This document shows, in pieces, positions 15,334 to 23,740 of a stretch of DNA of 31,551 nucleotides. The notes below the pieces were generated by a model that saw nothing but the letters and a program-made list of their open reading frames with translations, was not told the DNA's origin and did no database searches. The number at the start of each line of letters is the position of its first letter. Position 1 is the stretch's first letter. Location of the stretch: NCBI GenBank assembly GCA_945878515.1, contig CAMCTL010000021.1, positions 1-31,551 of the forward strand. The letters are read 5' to 3'. Made by a program: the position numbers and the translations under genes. Source of the stretch: Flavobacterium psychrophilum. GTDB taxonomy: Bacteria; Bacteroidota; Bacteroidia; Flavobacteriales; Flavobacteriaceae.

Positions 15334-15798
15334 ATGAAAAAAACATTTCTAACATTAGTACTAGTTATGGGCTCGTTTGCAATGAACGCGCAAGATTTAA
15401 AATGGGAAACCGATATAAAAAAAGCGACAGAAGTTTCCAATAAAACCAAAAAACCCATGTTGTTATTTTTTACAGGAAGCGATTGGTGTGGATGGTGTAT
15501 TCGTTTGCAAAAAGAAGTTTTGAAAACCCCTGAATTTGCTGCGTGGTCAAAAAAAAATGTGGTTTTAGTAGAATTAGATTATCCTAGAAGTAAAGCGCAA
15601 TCAGATGCACTCAAAGCACAAAATGCAGGTTTACAACAAACTTTCGGAATTCAAGGATTCCCGACTATTTATTTTGCAACAGCGAAATTAAATAAGAAAA
15701 AAGAAACAAGCTTTACCGGAATTGGAAGTACAGGCTATGTTGCTGGCGGACCAAAAGCATGGTTGGCCGCAGCTGATGATATTCTGCAAAAGAAATAA
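15334..15798 (+). CDS. Secreted thioredoxin-fold protein
   Basis: The 154-residue protein has a signal peptide (1-20, ending in NAQ) and a thioredoxin-like domain. The redox motif is SDWCGWCIRL (Cys52, Cys55) and the cis-proline loop is QGFPTIYF (Pro110). The pattern KKPMLLFFTGSDWCGWC and the short length match the Thioredoxin_7/DUF255-like secreted group common in Bacteroidota. It probably acts in the periplasm as a disulfide reductase or isomerase. The gene starts 43 nt after the second POT gene with no clear promoter, so it may end that operon. Its terminator lies within the converging comEC gene; only 5 nt separate the two stop codons. Confidence 0.88.
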   Translation: MKKTFLTLVLVMGSFAMNAQDLKWETDIKKATEVSNKTKKPMLLFFTGSDWCGWCIRLQKEVLKTPEFAAWSKKNVVLVELDYPRSKAQSDALKAQNAGLQQTFGIQGFPTIYFATAKLNKKKETSFTGIGSTGYVAGGPKAWLAAADDILQKK

Positions 15799-15803
15799 CC
15801 TTC

Positions 15804-17840
15804 CTATTCAATTCTATAAAATCCCTTTTCGGCAGTAGCGTGAAAAGGGATTTTGTATTTTTGGCAGGTTGCATTCCATAATTTTTGAATGTTTTTGAAA
15901 TTTGAAGCATCTGCAACCACTACTTTAGGTTTTGAGTTTTGTAAAAAACGTTCAAGATTTATTTTTGGCGATTGTGTTAATAATACAATATCAGGACGAA
16001 TGTCTTTTGGATAAACGCCTAAACTATCCAAAATCAGAATTCTATTGCCATTAAAATACAGTAAGTTGTTTAATTTTCTTCTAGTTTCTATATGGCTGAA
16101 GTTCCCCATAGAATAAGAAGTTAAAGTTTGATTTTGGTTGGATTTTTTCAATAAACTATCACTGGCATACAAACATATTTTTGGCCCCTTTCGTTCTGCA
16201 ATCAATGTATTTTTTTTTGAGTTGAAAATGACCAATTCACTTTGGGTTTGAACCGTCCATTGGGTTTGAAAAAACACCATTTGGAAAATAATCACACTAA
16301 TTAAAGCAAAAACCAATTTGTGAAAGCTTGGTCTTTTGAACCAAATAATTGTGGCAATTAGCACTAGATACAAACTCAACATCAATGACAAGTTGAATGG
16401 AATATCCCTAAAAATAAATTGCTCTATCGAAGCAATCTTATTGATGATTTGATTCAAAATATAAATACTCCATTCTAATAATTTTGCTACGAAAACTGGA
16501 AGAAAATCGAATGCAGCCAAAAGCATTACTACAACTCCTAGCCCCATTATCAGACTCAAAAATGGAATAATTACCAAATTTGTCACAAAAAACAAACCTG
16601 GAAATTGATGGAAATAGTAAATGCTCAGTGGCAAAGTGCCTATTTGTGCTGCAAAAGAAACGGTTAGGATTTCCCAAAAGTAATTTACGATTTTGTTTTC
16701 TGGCTTCCAAATTTGAGCCAATAAAGGTTGCAACCAAAGAATAAAAAACAGCGCCAGATAGCTCAATTGAAATCCTACATCAAACAGAAATGACGGCTGA
16801 AACAACAATATCAATAGCATTGAAACCAATAAAGTATGAAAAATATTGGTACTTCTTCTGAGGTACATTCCAATCGCAACGAAAGAAAACATGGTTACCG
16901 ATCTCAGAACAGAAGGAGCTAAACCCGCAATGATTCCGAAAGAAAATAGCGAAAGTAAAATAATTATGAGTTTGATAAACGAGCCTCGGTTTGTATTTGG
17001 AATGGGTTTCAAAATAAATGTTACAAACAATAGAATAAAACCAATATGCAATCCCGAAACCGACAAAATATGAACCGCACCCGCATATTGATAGTCCTTA
17101 ATGATTTCTGGCGAAATGTCTTGTTGTTGCCCTAAAATTAGGGCAATGGCAACATTGAGTTCTATTTTGTTGAAATGGCTTTTCTCTAAATTCTTAATAA
17201 TTTTTGTACGCAATTTCGAACTGTAATACCAAATATCTTTTTGGATAACCGAACCTATTTTTATCTCTGAAACATCTGCGTAAACTTGGGCAAAAATTTG
17301 CTTGTTTTCAAGGTATTTACCGTAATCAAATTGGTTTGGATTTTTTACCGGACTGTTTTTATAAAAACTTCCATTAATTTGCAAATGAGTTCCTATTTCA
17401 AAAGGAAGAGTAAGGCTGTCTTTTCTAACATTCAAAAGTAATTTTCCAGTATTTACTTTATTATCAATTTGGTTTACAAGAACAATGTAACGGTCGTTGA
17501 ACCCCGAACTCCTTAGTTTTTCTCGAATAGTAACTGAAATCAAATGCGTTTTTTCGAAATCGGTTGCACTGCTACTATAATTACTTTCTTTATATGAATC
17601 GGTATGAATCATTTGTGTGCTTATGCCAATTGTAAAAGCCAAAAAAGTAGTAGTAAGACCAAAGTAGATAGGATGTACGATATTTCTTGTCGACCATAAA
17701 TAGGCTAGAAAAAACGCAAAACCGGCAATGATTAGCGATGCACAAACAAATGCAGTTTCAGGTTTAATAAAATGAGCCGCTACTATTCCCGATACTAAAC
17801 CGACGGTAATTCTCGCTAACGGAAATTGTAGTACTTTCAT
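15804..17840 (-). CDS. comEC: ComEC/Rec2-family DNA-uptake channel protein, no beta-lactamase-like domain
   Basis: ComEC forms the inner-membrane channel for single-stranded DNA during natural transformation. The 678-residue protein has N-terminal helices, a DUF4131/OB-like region (about 95-195), and the Competence domain. That domain starts with LNVAIALILGQQQDISPEI and the signature HILSVSGLHIG (257-267), followed by many membrane helices to about 520. The last ~150 residues (SELVIFNSKKNTLIAER onward) sit where many ComEC proteins carry a metallo-beta-lactamase-like nuclease domain. The metal motif HxHxDH is absent here, so that domain is lost or remodelled, as I recall for other Bacteroidota. 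It is monocistronic, convergent with the thioredoxin-like gene. Confidence 0.9.
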   Translation of the reverse strand: MKVLQFPLARITVGLVSGIVAAHFIKPETAFVCASLIIAGFAFFLAYLWSTRNIVHPIYFGLTTTFLAFTIGISTQMIHTDSYKESNYSSSATDFEKTHLISVTIREKLRSSGFNDRYIVLVNQIDNKVNTGKLLLNVRKDSLTLPFEIGTHLQINGSFYKNSPVKNPNQFDYGKYLENKQIFAQVYADVSEIKIGSVIQKDIWYYSSKLRTKIIKNLEKSHFNKIELNVAIALILGQQQDISPEIIKDYQYAGAVHILSVSGLHIGFILLFVTFILKPIPNTNRGSFIKLIIILLSLFSFGIIAGLAPSVLRSVTMFSFVAIGMYLRRSTNIFHTLLVSMLLILLFQPSFLFDVGFQLSYLALFFILWLQPLLAQIWKPENKIVNYFWEILTVSFAAQIGTLPLSIYYFHQFPGLFFVTNLVIIPFLSLIMGLGVVVMLLAAFDFLPVFVAKLLEWSIYILNQIINKIASIEQFIFRDIPFNLSLMLSLYLVLIATIIWFKRPSFHKLVFALISVIIFQMVFFQTQWTVQTQSELVIFNSKKNTLIAERKGPKICLYASDSLLKKSNQNQTLTSYSMGNFSHIETRRKLNNLLYFNGNRILILDSLGVYPKDIRPDIVLLTQSPKINLERFLQNSKPKVVVADASNFKNIQKLWNATCQKYKIPFHATAEKGFYRIE
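15818..15862 (+). terminator. Intrinsic terminator embedded in the comEC 3' coding end
   Basis: A perfect 13-bp inverted repeat (15818-15830 with 15842-15854, core ATCCCTTTTC/GAAAAGGGAT) has an 11-nt loop and is followed by GTATTTTT. It lies 19 nt after the thioredoxin-like gene's stop and entirely inside the last 17 codons of comEC on the other strand. On the minus strand no U-tract follows directly, so it seems to serve the plus-strand operon. Confidence 0.8.
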
Positions 17841-18079
17841 AACACTAAAGTATAAAATTATTGTTAGGAATTTAGTTCGAGCAGCGTTTTTGTTGAATAA
17901 TTCTTATAAATATTTTTTACAGTAAGCAAAATAGTTAAAAAATCTCGACGATATTCAACAAAAAATTAAAGCTGTTTTTATAAAATGTCAGCGATTACCA
18001 GGAAAATGAATTTCCATCAAGATTAAATATGTAGATATATTTGTCCGAATTGATTTGTATACCATATTAAAAATAACAC

Positions 18080-18088
18080 TGTGGATAA
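18080..18088 (-). other. Single consensus DnaA box
   Basis: The minus strand reads TTATCCACA, the strict DnaA-box consensus. No second good box is visible within the AT-rich stretch and dnaA is not nearby, so a replication origin is not supported. It may be chance, or a DnaA-titration or regulation site. Confidence 0.35.
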
Positions 18089-18227
18089 ACATGTTTTTTA
18101 AGTTTATTTGAATAAATTTTCCCTACTTATCGCTTCGTTTTTTATGATATCAATCATTTTAGAGCTAAAAACATTATTTCATAACAAAAAACCTAAATTT
18201 TTTTATTCTTAAACACACATGGTTTTA

Positions 18228-18235
18228 TATCTTTG
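18228..18235 (+). promoter_or_regulatory. Possible distal tkt promoter core
   Basis: TATCTTTG matches TAnnTTTG exactly, about 196 nt before the tkt start. No clear -33 TTTG is found. If used, the leader would be about 190 nt and would include the inverted repeat at 18360-18392. A weaker core, TACATTTA at 18400-18407, could give a leader of about 19 nt. Confidence 0.35.
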
Positions 18236-18359
18236 CAATAGTTTATGATAAATTTTTTGAAATAATTTTTTAGTTTTATATTAGAATAATATATTTATTG
18301 TCAATATTAGATAATGAATGCCATTTTTCAGTAATAATTTAAATCATACTATTTATTGG

Positions 18360-18392
18360 TTTGTAAAACAAAGTTCTTCTCGGTTTTACAAA
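18360..18392 (+). promoter_or_regulatory. Inverted repeat in the tkt upstream region
   Basis: TTTGTAAAAC (18360-18369) and GTTTTACAAA (18383-18392) form a perfect 10-bp inverted repeat with a 13-nt spacer. It ends 7 nt before the proximal -7-like box TACATTTA, the place expected for an operator. In RNA from the distal core it would instead form a weak AT-rich hairpin followed by UUUU. Confidence 0.45.
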
Positions 18393-18431
18393 TTTTCCCT
18401 ACATTTACTTTAAAAAATTAATTAGTTAAAC

Positions 18432-20468
18432 ATGAACAAAAAAATTGACAATTTAGCTGCAGATAACATCAGAGCTTTAGCAATATCAATGGTTGAAAAG
18501 GCAAATTCAGGCCATCCTGGAGGCGCAATGGGCGGAGCAGATTTTTTACATATTCTTTATTCAGAATATTTGAATTTTGATCCAACAGAGATGAATTGGC
18601 CTTTCAGAGATCGTTTCTTTATGGATGCGGGACATCTATCGGCTTTGATGTATGCTCAATATCATTTGTTAGGAAATTATGCCAAAGAAGATTTACAGAA
18701 TTTTAGACAATGGGGTTCTGTAACTCCGGGGCATCCTGAAGTTGATGTTCTTAGAGGAATAGAAAACACGTCTGGACCACTGGGACAAGGTCACGCAATG
18801 GGTGTTGGAGCTGCAATTGCTGCAAAATTCCTTGATGCTAGATTCGAAAGTCTTTTTACACATAAAATATACGGATTCATTACTGATGGTGGAGTTCAAG
18901 AAGAAATTTCTCAAGGTGTTGGTCGAATTGCTGGACATTTAGGACTCAACAATTTTATTATGTTCTATGACTCGAATGATGTTCAACTTTCTTCCATGAC
19001 AGACGAAGTTACTTCTGAAGATACCGCAATGAAATATGAAGCTTGGGGTTGGAAAGTTATCACCATTGATGGTCACGATCACGATCAAATTAGAAAAGCA
19101 TTGGACGATGCCAATGCAGAATCTGAAAAACCAACCTTAATAATTGGTAAAACAATCATGGGTAAAGGTTGTGTTTTGGCCAATGGCGATATGTATGAAG
19201 GCGAATGTGAATTGCACGGAAAACCAATTGGCGACACCAAAGCTGACTTCACAAAAACTTTAATCAACTTAGGTGCAAACCCAGAAAGTTCTTTTGATAT
19301 TTACGAGGATGTTCAAACTTATTATGCAGAAGTATTGGCGAAAAAAACCGCGGCTGCTGCTATTAAAAAAGAGACTGTTTCTGCTTGGAAAAAAGCAAAT
19401 CCAGCTTTAAGTCAAAAAATGGAAATGTTCCTTTCTGGAGTACTTCCTGATTTGGATTTGAGTCAAGTAGTTCAAAAAGCAAATGTTGCTACAAGAGAAG
19501 CTTCTTCAGCAGTATTAGGATATTTAGCTGAAAATGTTGAAAATATGATTGTTTCTTCGGCGGATTTGTCTAATAGTGATAAAACTGATGGCTTCTTGAA
19601 AAAATCATCGGTTTTGCAAAAAAATAATTTCAAAGGTGCTTTTTTACAAGCTGGAGTTGCTGAGTTAACAATGACTGCTATCGCAAACGGAATCGCTCTT
19701 CACGGTGGTGTTGTTCCTGTAGTGGCCACTTTCTTTGTGTTTTCAGATTATATGAAACCCGCTATTCGATTGGCAGCTATTCAAGAATTACCTGTGAAAT
19801 ATGTCTTGACGCACGATTCGTTTAGAGTTGGTGAAGATGGACCAACGCACCAACCTATTGAGCAAGAAGCTCAAATGCGTTTGATGGAAAAAATCAAAAA
19901 TCATTCGGGTCACCAAAGCTTATTAGCTCTTCGCCCTGCCGATGCTATCGAAACTTCTGTGGCTTGGGAAATGGCGTTGAAAAATACAACCACACCAACA
20001 GCTTTGATTCTTTCGAGACAAAATATCAAAGACATTCCTGCTGCAGCTTCAAGATACCAAGAGGCTACTGAAGCTAAAAAAGGGGGTTATTTAGTAAAAT
20101 CTACTCCAGATGCTGAAATTACTTTATTCGCCAATGGTTCAGAGGTTTCTACACTTATAGATGCTGCAGCGATTTTAGAAAATGAGAATAATTTGAAAGT
20201 GAATGTTGCTTCCATCATTTCTGAAGGATTGTTCAAACAACAATCGAAGGAGTACCAAGAAAGTATAATTCCTAAAGGAAAACTAGTTTTCGGACTTACA
20301 GCTGGACTTCCTGTAAACCTTGAAGGATTGATTGGAGATAGCGGAAAAGTGATTGGATTAAGTCATTTTGGTTATTCAGCACCCGCTAGTGTATTAGACC
20401 AAAAATTTGGATTCAACCCTGAAAGTGTAAGTAAGGAAATTTTAAAATATATCGCTGAAAGTAAATAA
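18432..20468 (+). CDS. tkt: Transketolase, full length
   Basis: Transketolase moves two-carbon units between sugar phosphates in the pentose phosphate pathway, using thiamine diphosphate. The 678-residue protein is of normal length and single-chain, not the split form also found in this phylum. The N-terminal part has KANSGHPGGAMGGAD (23-37) and GPLGQGHAMGVGAA. The cofactor-binding stretch at about 150 reads ITDGGVQEEISQG, where the usual first Gly of GDG is Thr; the Asp is kept. The pyrimidine domain contains HDSFRVGEDGPTHQPIEQ (about 461-478) with the typical substrate His residues. The C-terminal domain ends in FGYSAPASVLDQKFGF. A good terminator follows. The gene appears monocistronic, with a long upstream region. 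Confidence 0.95.
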   Translation: MNKKIDNLAADNIRALAISMVEKANSGHPGGAMGGADFLHILYSEYLNFDPTEMNWPFRDRFFMDAGHLSALMYAQYHLLGNYAKEDLQNFRQWGSVTPGHPEVDVLRGIENTSGPLGQGHAMGVGAAIAAKFLDARFESLFTHKIYGFITDGGVQEEISQGVGRIAGHLGLNNFIMFYDSNDVQLSSMTDEVTSEDTAMKYEAWGWKVITIDGHDHDQIRKALDDANAESEKPTLIIGKTIMGKGCVLANGDMYEGECELHGKPIGDTKADFTKTLINLGANPESSFDIYEDVQTYYAEVLAKKTAAAAIKKETVSAWKKANPALSQKMEMFLSGVLPDLDLSQVVQKANVATREASSAVLGYLAENVENMIVSSADLSNSDKTDGFLKKSSVLQKNNFKGAFLQAGVAELTMTAIANGIALHGGVVPVVATFFVFSDYMKPAIRLAAIQELPVKYVLTHDSFRVGEDGPTHQPIEQEAQMRLMEKIKNHSGHQSLLALRPADAIETSVAWEMALKNTTTPTALILSRQNIKDIPAAASRYQEATEAKKGGYLVKSTPDAEITLFANGSEVSTLIDAAAILENENNLKVNVASIISEGLFKQQSKEYQESIIPKGKLVFGLTAGLPVNLEGLIGDSGKVIGLSHFGYSAPASVLDQKFGFNPESVSKEILKYIAESK

Positions 20469-20601
20469 TCAAAACCATTGTGTTTTATAATTCTTTATGG
20501 TACAGATAAAGTATTCAAATAGGAGGATTTATTTGAGCTATCTTTTGGTCAGATTATTGTAAAAGAATAAATTAGTCAAAAGTTCAATGAATTAATAATA
20601 T

Positions 20602-20640
20602 ACCCTATAAGTCTTTCTGATTTATAGGGTTTTATATTTT
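20602..20640 (+). terminator. Intrinsic terminator downstream of tkt
   Basis: ACCCTATAA (20602-20610) and TTATAGGGT (20622-20630) form a perfect 9-bp stem with an 11-nt loop, followed by TTTATATTTT. Confidence 0.75.
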
Positions 20641-20734
20641 AACTTTTTATATGTAGAAAATTGATCAAACAATACAAATAAAAAATCTAACTTTTTTCAT
20701 AAATACCAGATTTACTTTAAATAATAAAGAAAGA

Positions 20735-20766
20735 TGTTGGTACATTAAAAAATTTACCTAATTTTA
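20735..20766 (+). promoter_or_regulatory. Promoter of the CBS-pair gene
   Basis: GTTG (20736-20739) is followed by 19 nt and TAATTTTA (20759-20766). This is one mismatch in each half from TTTG-N19-TAnnTTTG, with the right spacing. The core ends 23 nt before the start codon. Confidence 0.5.
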
Positions 20767-20789
20767 TATTCTAATCAAAATTATTTAGT

Positions 20790-21224
20790 ATGACAGTTCA
20801 TCAAATTTTAGCAAAAAAAGGAAAAGAAGTCTATTCTGTACTGCCTTCAATTACAGTATATGACGCTTTGTTACAAATGAGTGAAAAAAATATTGGTGCT
20901 ATTCTGGTAATAGAAGACCAAGCTCTAAAAGGAATTTTGTCGGAAAGAGATTATGCTCGAAAAGTTGCTTTGAAAGCAAAATCATCAAAAGAAACTTTCG
21001 TGCACGAAATTATGGCCCACGATGTCATTACTGTAAAACCCGAAGACAAATTGGATTACTGTATGGAATTGATGTACACCAAAAAAATCAGACATTTGCC
21101 AGTGCTTGACGGTGAAAGCATCATTGGCATCATTTCAATTGGCGACGTTGTAAAGGCGGTAATCGACCTTCAAAAAGAAACCATTCAGCACTTAGATACT
21201 TACATAAACGGGGGAAATATTTAG
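20790..21224 (+). CDS. Tandem CBS-domain protein
   Basis: The 144-residue protein consists of two CBS domains and little else (about 12-65 and 75-130). The first contains TVYDALLQMSEKNIGAILVIEDQALKGILSERDYARKV, the second IMAHDVITVKPEDKLDYCMELMYTKKIRHLPVLDGESIIGIISIGDVVKAVI. CBS pairs bind adenine nucleotides such as AMP, ATP or NADH and often sense energy state. No catalytic or membrane part is present, so it would act in trans or on its own. It has its own promoter and a strong terminator. The target is unknown; nothing ties it to tkt or the malic enzyme apart from position. Confidence 0.9.
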   Translation: MTVHQILAKKGKEVYSVLPSITVYDALLQMSEKNIGAILVIEDQALKGILSERDYARKVALKAKSSKETFVHEIMAHDVITVKPEDKLDYCMELMYTKKIRHLPVLDGESIIGIISIGDVVKAVIDLQKETIQHLDTYINGGNI

Positions 21225-21250
21225 AATATAATTCATAAACTAATTAGGAT

Positions 21251-21279
21251 TAGCTGCAAAATTTGCAGCTATTTTTTTT
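21251..21279 (+). terminator. Intrinsic terminator of the CBS-pair gene
   Basis: TAGCTGCAAA and TTTGCAGCTA are perfect 10-bp arms around one central A (21251-21271), directly followed by eight T. It lies 26 nt after the stop. Confidence 0.88.
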
Positions 21280-21339
21280 ACCAGAAAATCACATCAAAAA
21301 AATGAATGTTTAAAAGTCGGCTATTTGATTCAAGTCTGT

Positions 21340-21347
21340 TATCTTTG
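21340..21347 (+). promoter_or_regulatory. -7 element of the malic enzyme gene; fixes its start
   Basis: TATCTTTG is an exact TAnnTTTG core 22 nt before the ATG at 21370. A TTG codon at 21325 extends the same frame but lies upstream of this core, so it would not be on the transcript. The -33 box is not clear; TTTG at 21324-21327 is only 12 nt away. Confidence 0.6.
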
Positions 21348-21369
21348 TTTCAGAAATAAATTGTACATA

Positions 21370-23658
21370 ATGGATAAAAGTAGTAAACGATTAGAAGCAT
21401 TATTATATCATGCAAAACCAACTCCTGGAAAAATTCAGGTGCTGCCTACAAAAAAATATGCCACTCAAAGAGACCTATCTCTAGCTTATTCACCCGGAGT
21501 TGCTGAACCTTGTTTGGAAATTGCTAAGGACATCGACAACGTATATAAATACACTTCAAAGGGAAATCTTGTAGCCGTAATTTCAAATGGAACCGCTGTT
21601 TTAGGCCTTGGCGACATTGGCCCAGAAGCCTCAAAACCTGTTATGGAAGGAAAAGGCGTATTGTTTAAAATCTTTGCTGGAATTGATGTTTTTGACATTG
21701 AAGTGGGAACAAAAAACGTCGAAGAGTTTATTCAAACGGTCAAAAATATAGCACCCACTTTCGGCGGAATCAATCTTGAAGATATAAAAGCCCCGGAATC
21801 TTTTGAAATAGAACGCCGATTGGTCGAGGAATTAAATATTCCGATAATGCATGACGATCAGCACGGAACAGCAATTATATCATCGGCGGCATTGATTAAC
21901 GCGGTAGAACTGGCTGGAAAAAAAGCCGAAGATTTAAAAATGGTAGTTTCTGGCGCGGGTTCGGCGGCATTGGCTTGCGCAAATATGTATGTGCTACTGG
22001 GTCTCAAAGTCGAAAATATTTTAATGTTTAATAGTAAGGGCGTTTTAACAAAAGACAATCCCTCGCTGTCTGAAATGCAATTACAATATGCAACAGATAA
22101 AGAACCAATGAGTTTAGAAGAAGCTTTACTTGATGCAGATATATTTTTGGGATTATCATCTGGAGATATAATGACGCCAAAAATGTTATTGGGAATGGCT
22201 AAAAATCCAATTGTTTTTGCAATGGCAAATCCTAATCCAGAGATTGCTTATAATCTTGCTATTTCTACTAGAAAAGATGTTATTATGGCAACGGGTCGCT
22301 CAGACCATCCTAATCAAGTAAATAATGTCCTTGGTTTTCCATATATTTTTAGGGGCGCATTAGATGTTCGGGCTACAAAAATAAATGAAGAAATGAAAAT
22401 GGCAGCTGTTTATGCGCTTGCCGCCTTGGCAAAAGAATCTGTTCCTGAGCAAGTAAATATTGCTTATGGCGCTACTAAATTAACTTTTGGACGTGATTAT
22501 ATTATTCCATCGCCTTTTGACCCTAGACTAATTACTGTTGTAGCACCAGCTGTGGCAAAAGCTGCAATGGAATCTGGCGTGGCATTAAATCCAATTTTGG
22601 ATTGGAACAAGTACGAAGAAGAACTTCTTGAAAGAATGGGAAGCGATAATAAAATGGTTCGAATGATCATTAATAGAGCCAAAACAAACCCTAAAAAAAT
22701 AGTTTTTGCCGAGGCAGATCATCTCGATGTGCTAAAAGCTGCTCAAGTGGTGTACGAAGAAGGAATTGGTTTCCCAATTTTGTTAGGAAAAAAAGATGTC
22801 ATTTTAGAATTAAAAAACGAACTGGGTTTTGATGCCGATCTTGAAATAATTGATCCAAAAACTACCGAAGAAGCCCACAGAAGAACAAAATTCGCCACTG
22901 CCTATTGGAAATCAAGACAACGCAGAGGAATTTCTTTATTTGATGCAGAAAATTTAATGCGAGAAAGAAATTATTTCGCAGCCATGATGGTCAATCAAGG
23001 TGAAGCAGATGCATTGTTATCAGGATATTCCAGAAGTTATCCTTCGGTGGTAAAACCGATGCTGCAACTTATTGATAAACAGCCAGGTGTTTCTCTTGTG
23101 GCCACAACCAATTTGATGATCACCAGTCGTGGTCCAATGTTTTTATCGGATACTGCTATCAATACAAATCCATCTGCAGAGGATTTAGCTAAAATTGCAA
23201 TAATGACTGCGAAAGCTGCCAAATTATTCGGAATAGTCCCTGTAATTGCAATGGTTTCTTATTCTAATTTTGGATCATCAACAAACGATAGCGCAACTAA
23301 AGTACGAGAAGCTGTAAATTATTTGCATAAAAACCATCCAGACATGATTGTTGATGGCGAAATTCAAGCCGATTTTGCATTGAATGCCGAAATGTTAAAA
23401 GCAAAATTCCCTTTTTCTAAATTAGCTGGAAAGAAAGTAAATACCTTAATTTTCCCCAATCTTGAAGCTGCCAATATTACCTACAAACTTTTAAAAGAAC
23501 TCAATAAAGTAGATTCTATTGGACCAATTATGTTAGGAATGGGCAAACCTGTTCATATTTTTCAATTGGGTGCAAGTGTGGAAGAAATGGTCAATATGGC
23601 TGCAATTGCTGTTATTGATGCTCAAGAGATGGAAAAAAAGACAAAAAAAATAAATTAA
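21370..23658 (+). CDS. maeB: Malic enzyme fused to a phosphotransacetylase-like domain (MaeB type)
   Basis: The N-terminal half decarboxylates malate to pyruvate, usually with NADP, linking the TCA cycle to gluconeogenesis and NADPH supply. I take the ATG at 21370 (762 residues, [17 protein letters not shown]) rather than the TTG at 21325, because a promoter core lies between them. The malic domain has [13 protein letters not shown], the metal-site HDDQHGTAI and the nucleotide-binding [12 protein letters not shown]. The C-terminal half (about 430-760) is the phosphotransacetylase-like domain ([42 protein letters not shown]), regulatory and usually without transacetylase activity in MaeB. Residue length matches the family (about 760). 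An inverted repeat and the ruvA promoter follow the stop. Confidence 0.95.
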   Translation: MDKSSKRLEALLYHAKPTPGKIQVLPTKKYATQRDLSLAYSPGVAEPCLEIAKDIDNVYKYTSKGNLVAVISNGTAVLGLGDIGPEASKPVMEGKGVLFKIFAGIDVFDIEVGTKNVEEFIQTVKNIAPTFGGINLEDIKAPESFEIERRLVEELNIPIMHDDQHGTAIISSAALINAVELAGKKAEDLKMVVSGAGSAALACANMYVLLGLKVENILMFNSKGVLTKDNPSLSEMQLQYATDKEPMSLEEALLDADIFLGLSSGDIMTPKMLLGMAKNPIVFAMANPNPEIAYNLAISTRKDVIMATGRSDHPNQVNNVLGFPYIFRGALDVRATKINEEMKMAAVYALAALAKESVPEQVNIAYGATKLTFGRDYIIPSPFDPRLITVVAPAVAKAAMESGVALNPILDWNKYEEELLERMGSDNKMVRMIINRAKTNPKKIVFAEADHLDVLKAAQVVYEEGIGFPILLGKKDVILELKNELGFDADLEIIDPKTTEEAHRRTKFATAYWKSRQRRGISLFDAENLMRERNYFAAMMVNQGEADALLSGYSRSYPSVVKPMLQLIDKQPGVSLVATTNLMITSRGPMFLSDTAINTNPSAEDLAKIAIMTAKAAKLFGIVPVIAMVSYSNFGSSTNDSATKVREAVNYLHKNHPDMIVDGEIQADFALNAEMLKAKFPFSKLAGKKVNTLIFPNLEAANITYKLLKELNKVDSIGPIMLGMGKPVHIFQLGASVEEMVNMAAIAVIDAQEMEKKTKKIN

Positions 23659-23675
23659 TTCTACTGAACAACAGG

Positions 23676-23708
23676 ACTTATATAAATTGGTTCAAAGTTT
23701 ATATAAGT
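23676..23708 (+). promoter_or_regulatory. Inverted repeat between maeB and ruvA
   Basis: ACTTATATAAA (23676-23686) and TTTATATAAGT (23698-23708) are perfect 11-bp arms with an 11-nt spacer. In RNA two G-U and two further pairs would lengthen the stem to 15 bp. It starts 18 nt after the maeB stop and ends 5 nt before the ruvA -7 core. It could be a weak AT-rich terminator for maeB or an operator covering the ruvA promoter. Confidence 0.5.
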
Positions 23709-23713
23709 TTTGT

Positions 23714-23721
23714 TATATTTG
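23714..23721 (+). promoter_or_regulatory. -7 element of the ruvA(-sprA) transcript
   Basis: TATATTTG matches TAnnTTTG exactly, 20 nt before the ruvA ATG. TTGG at 23687-23690 lies 23 nt upstream, at the long end of the accepted spacing. No promoter core is seen between ruvA and sprA, so both may depend on it. Confidence 0.5.
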
Positions 23722-23740
23722 GGCACATTTATAGCATCGT

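Larger units (their letters stand above)
17841..18431. other. 591-bp AT-rich gene-free region between comEC and tkt
   Basis: No credible coding frame is present. The region separates two divergent genes and so must hold both promoters. It contains a consensus DnaA box (18080-18088), a duplicated 13-mer AAATTTTCCCTAC (18114-18126 and 18390-18402), an exact TAnnTTTG core (18228-18235) and a perfect 10-bp inverted repeat (18360-18392). The length is large for this window, so a small RNA or leader is possible. I see no recognisable RNA family. Confidence 0.55.
20469..20789. other. Intergenic stretch between tkt and the CBS-pair gene
   Basis: It holds the tkt terminator (20602-20640) and a promoter for the CBS gene (20735-20766). 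About 130 nt lie between the tkt stop and the terminator hairpin, which is longer than usual. I see no supported gene in it. Confidence 0.6.

Noticed and set aside
15011..15355. A 114-codon minus-strand frame across the end of the second POT gene.
   Set aside because: Antisense to the conserved FHTMAELC region; composition is that of a reversed membrane protein.
18061..18240. The AT-rich region with a DnaA box as a replication origin.
   Set aside because: Only one strict box, no iteron cluster and no dnaA or dnaN nearby.
20522..20570. An AGGAGG motif followed by a TTG-initiated mini-frame of 9 codons after tkt.
   Set aside because: Too short, non-ATG, and this lineage rarely uses Shine-Dalgarno signals; it lies in the 3' untranslated part of the tkt transcript.
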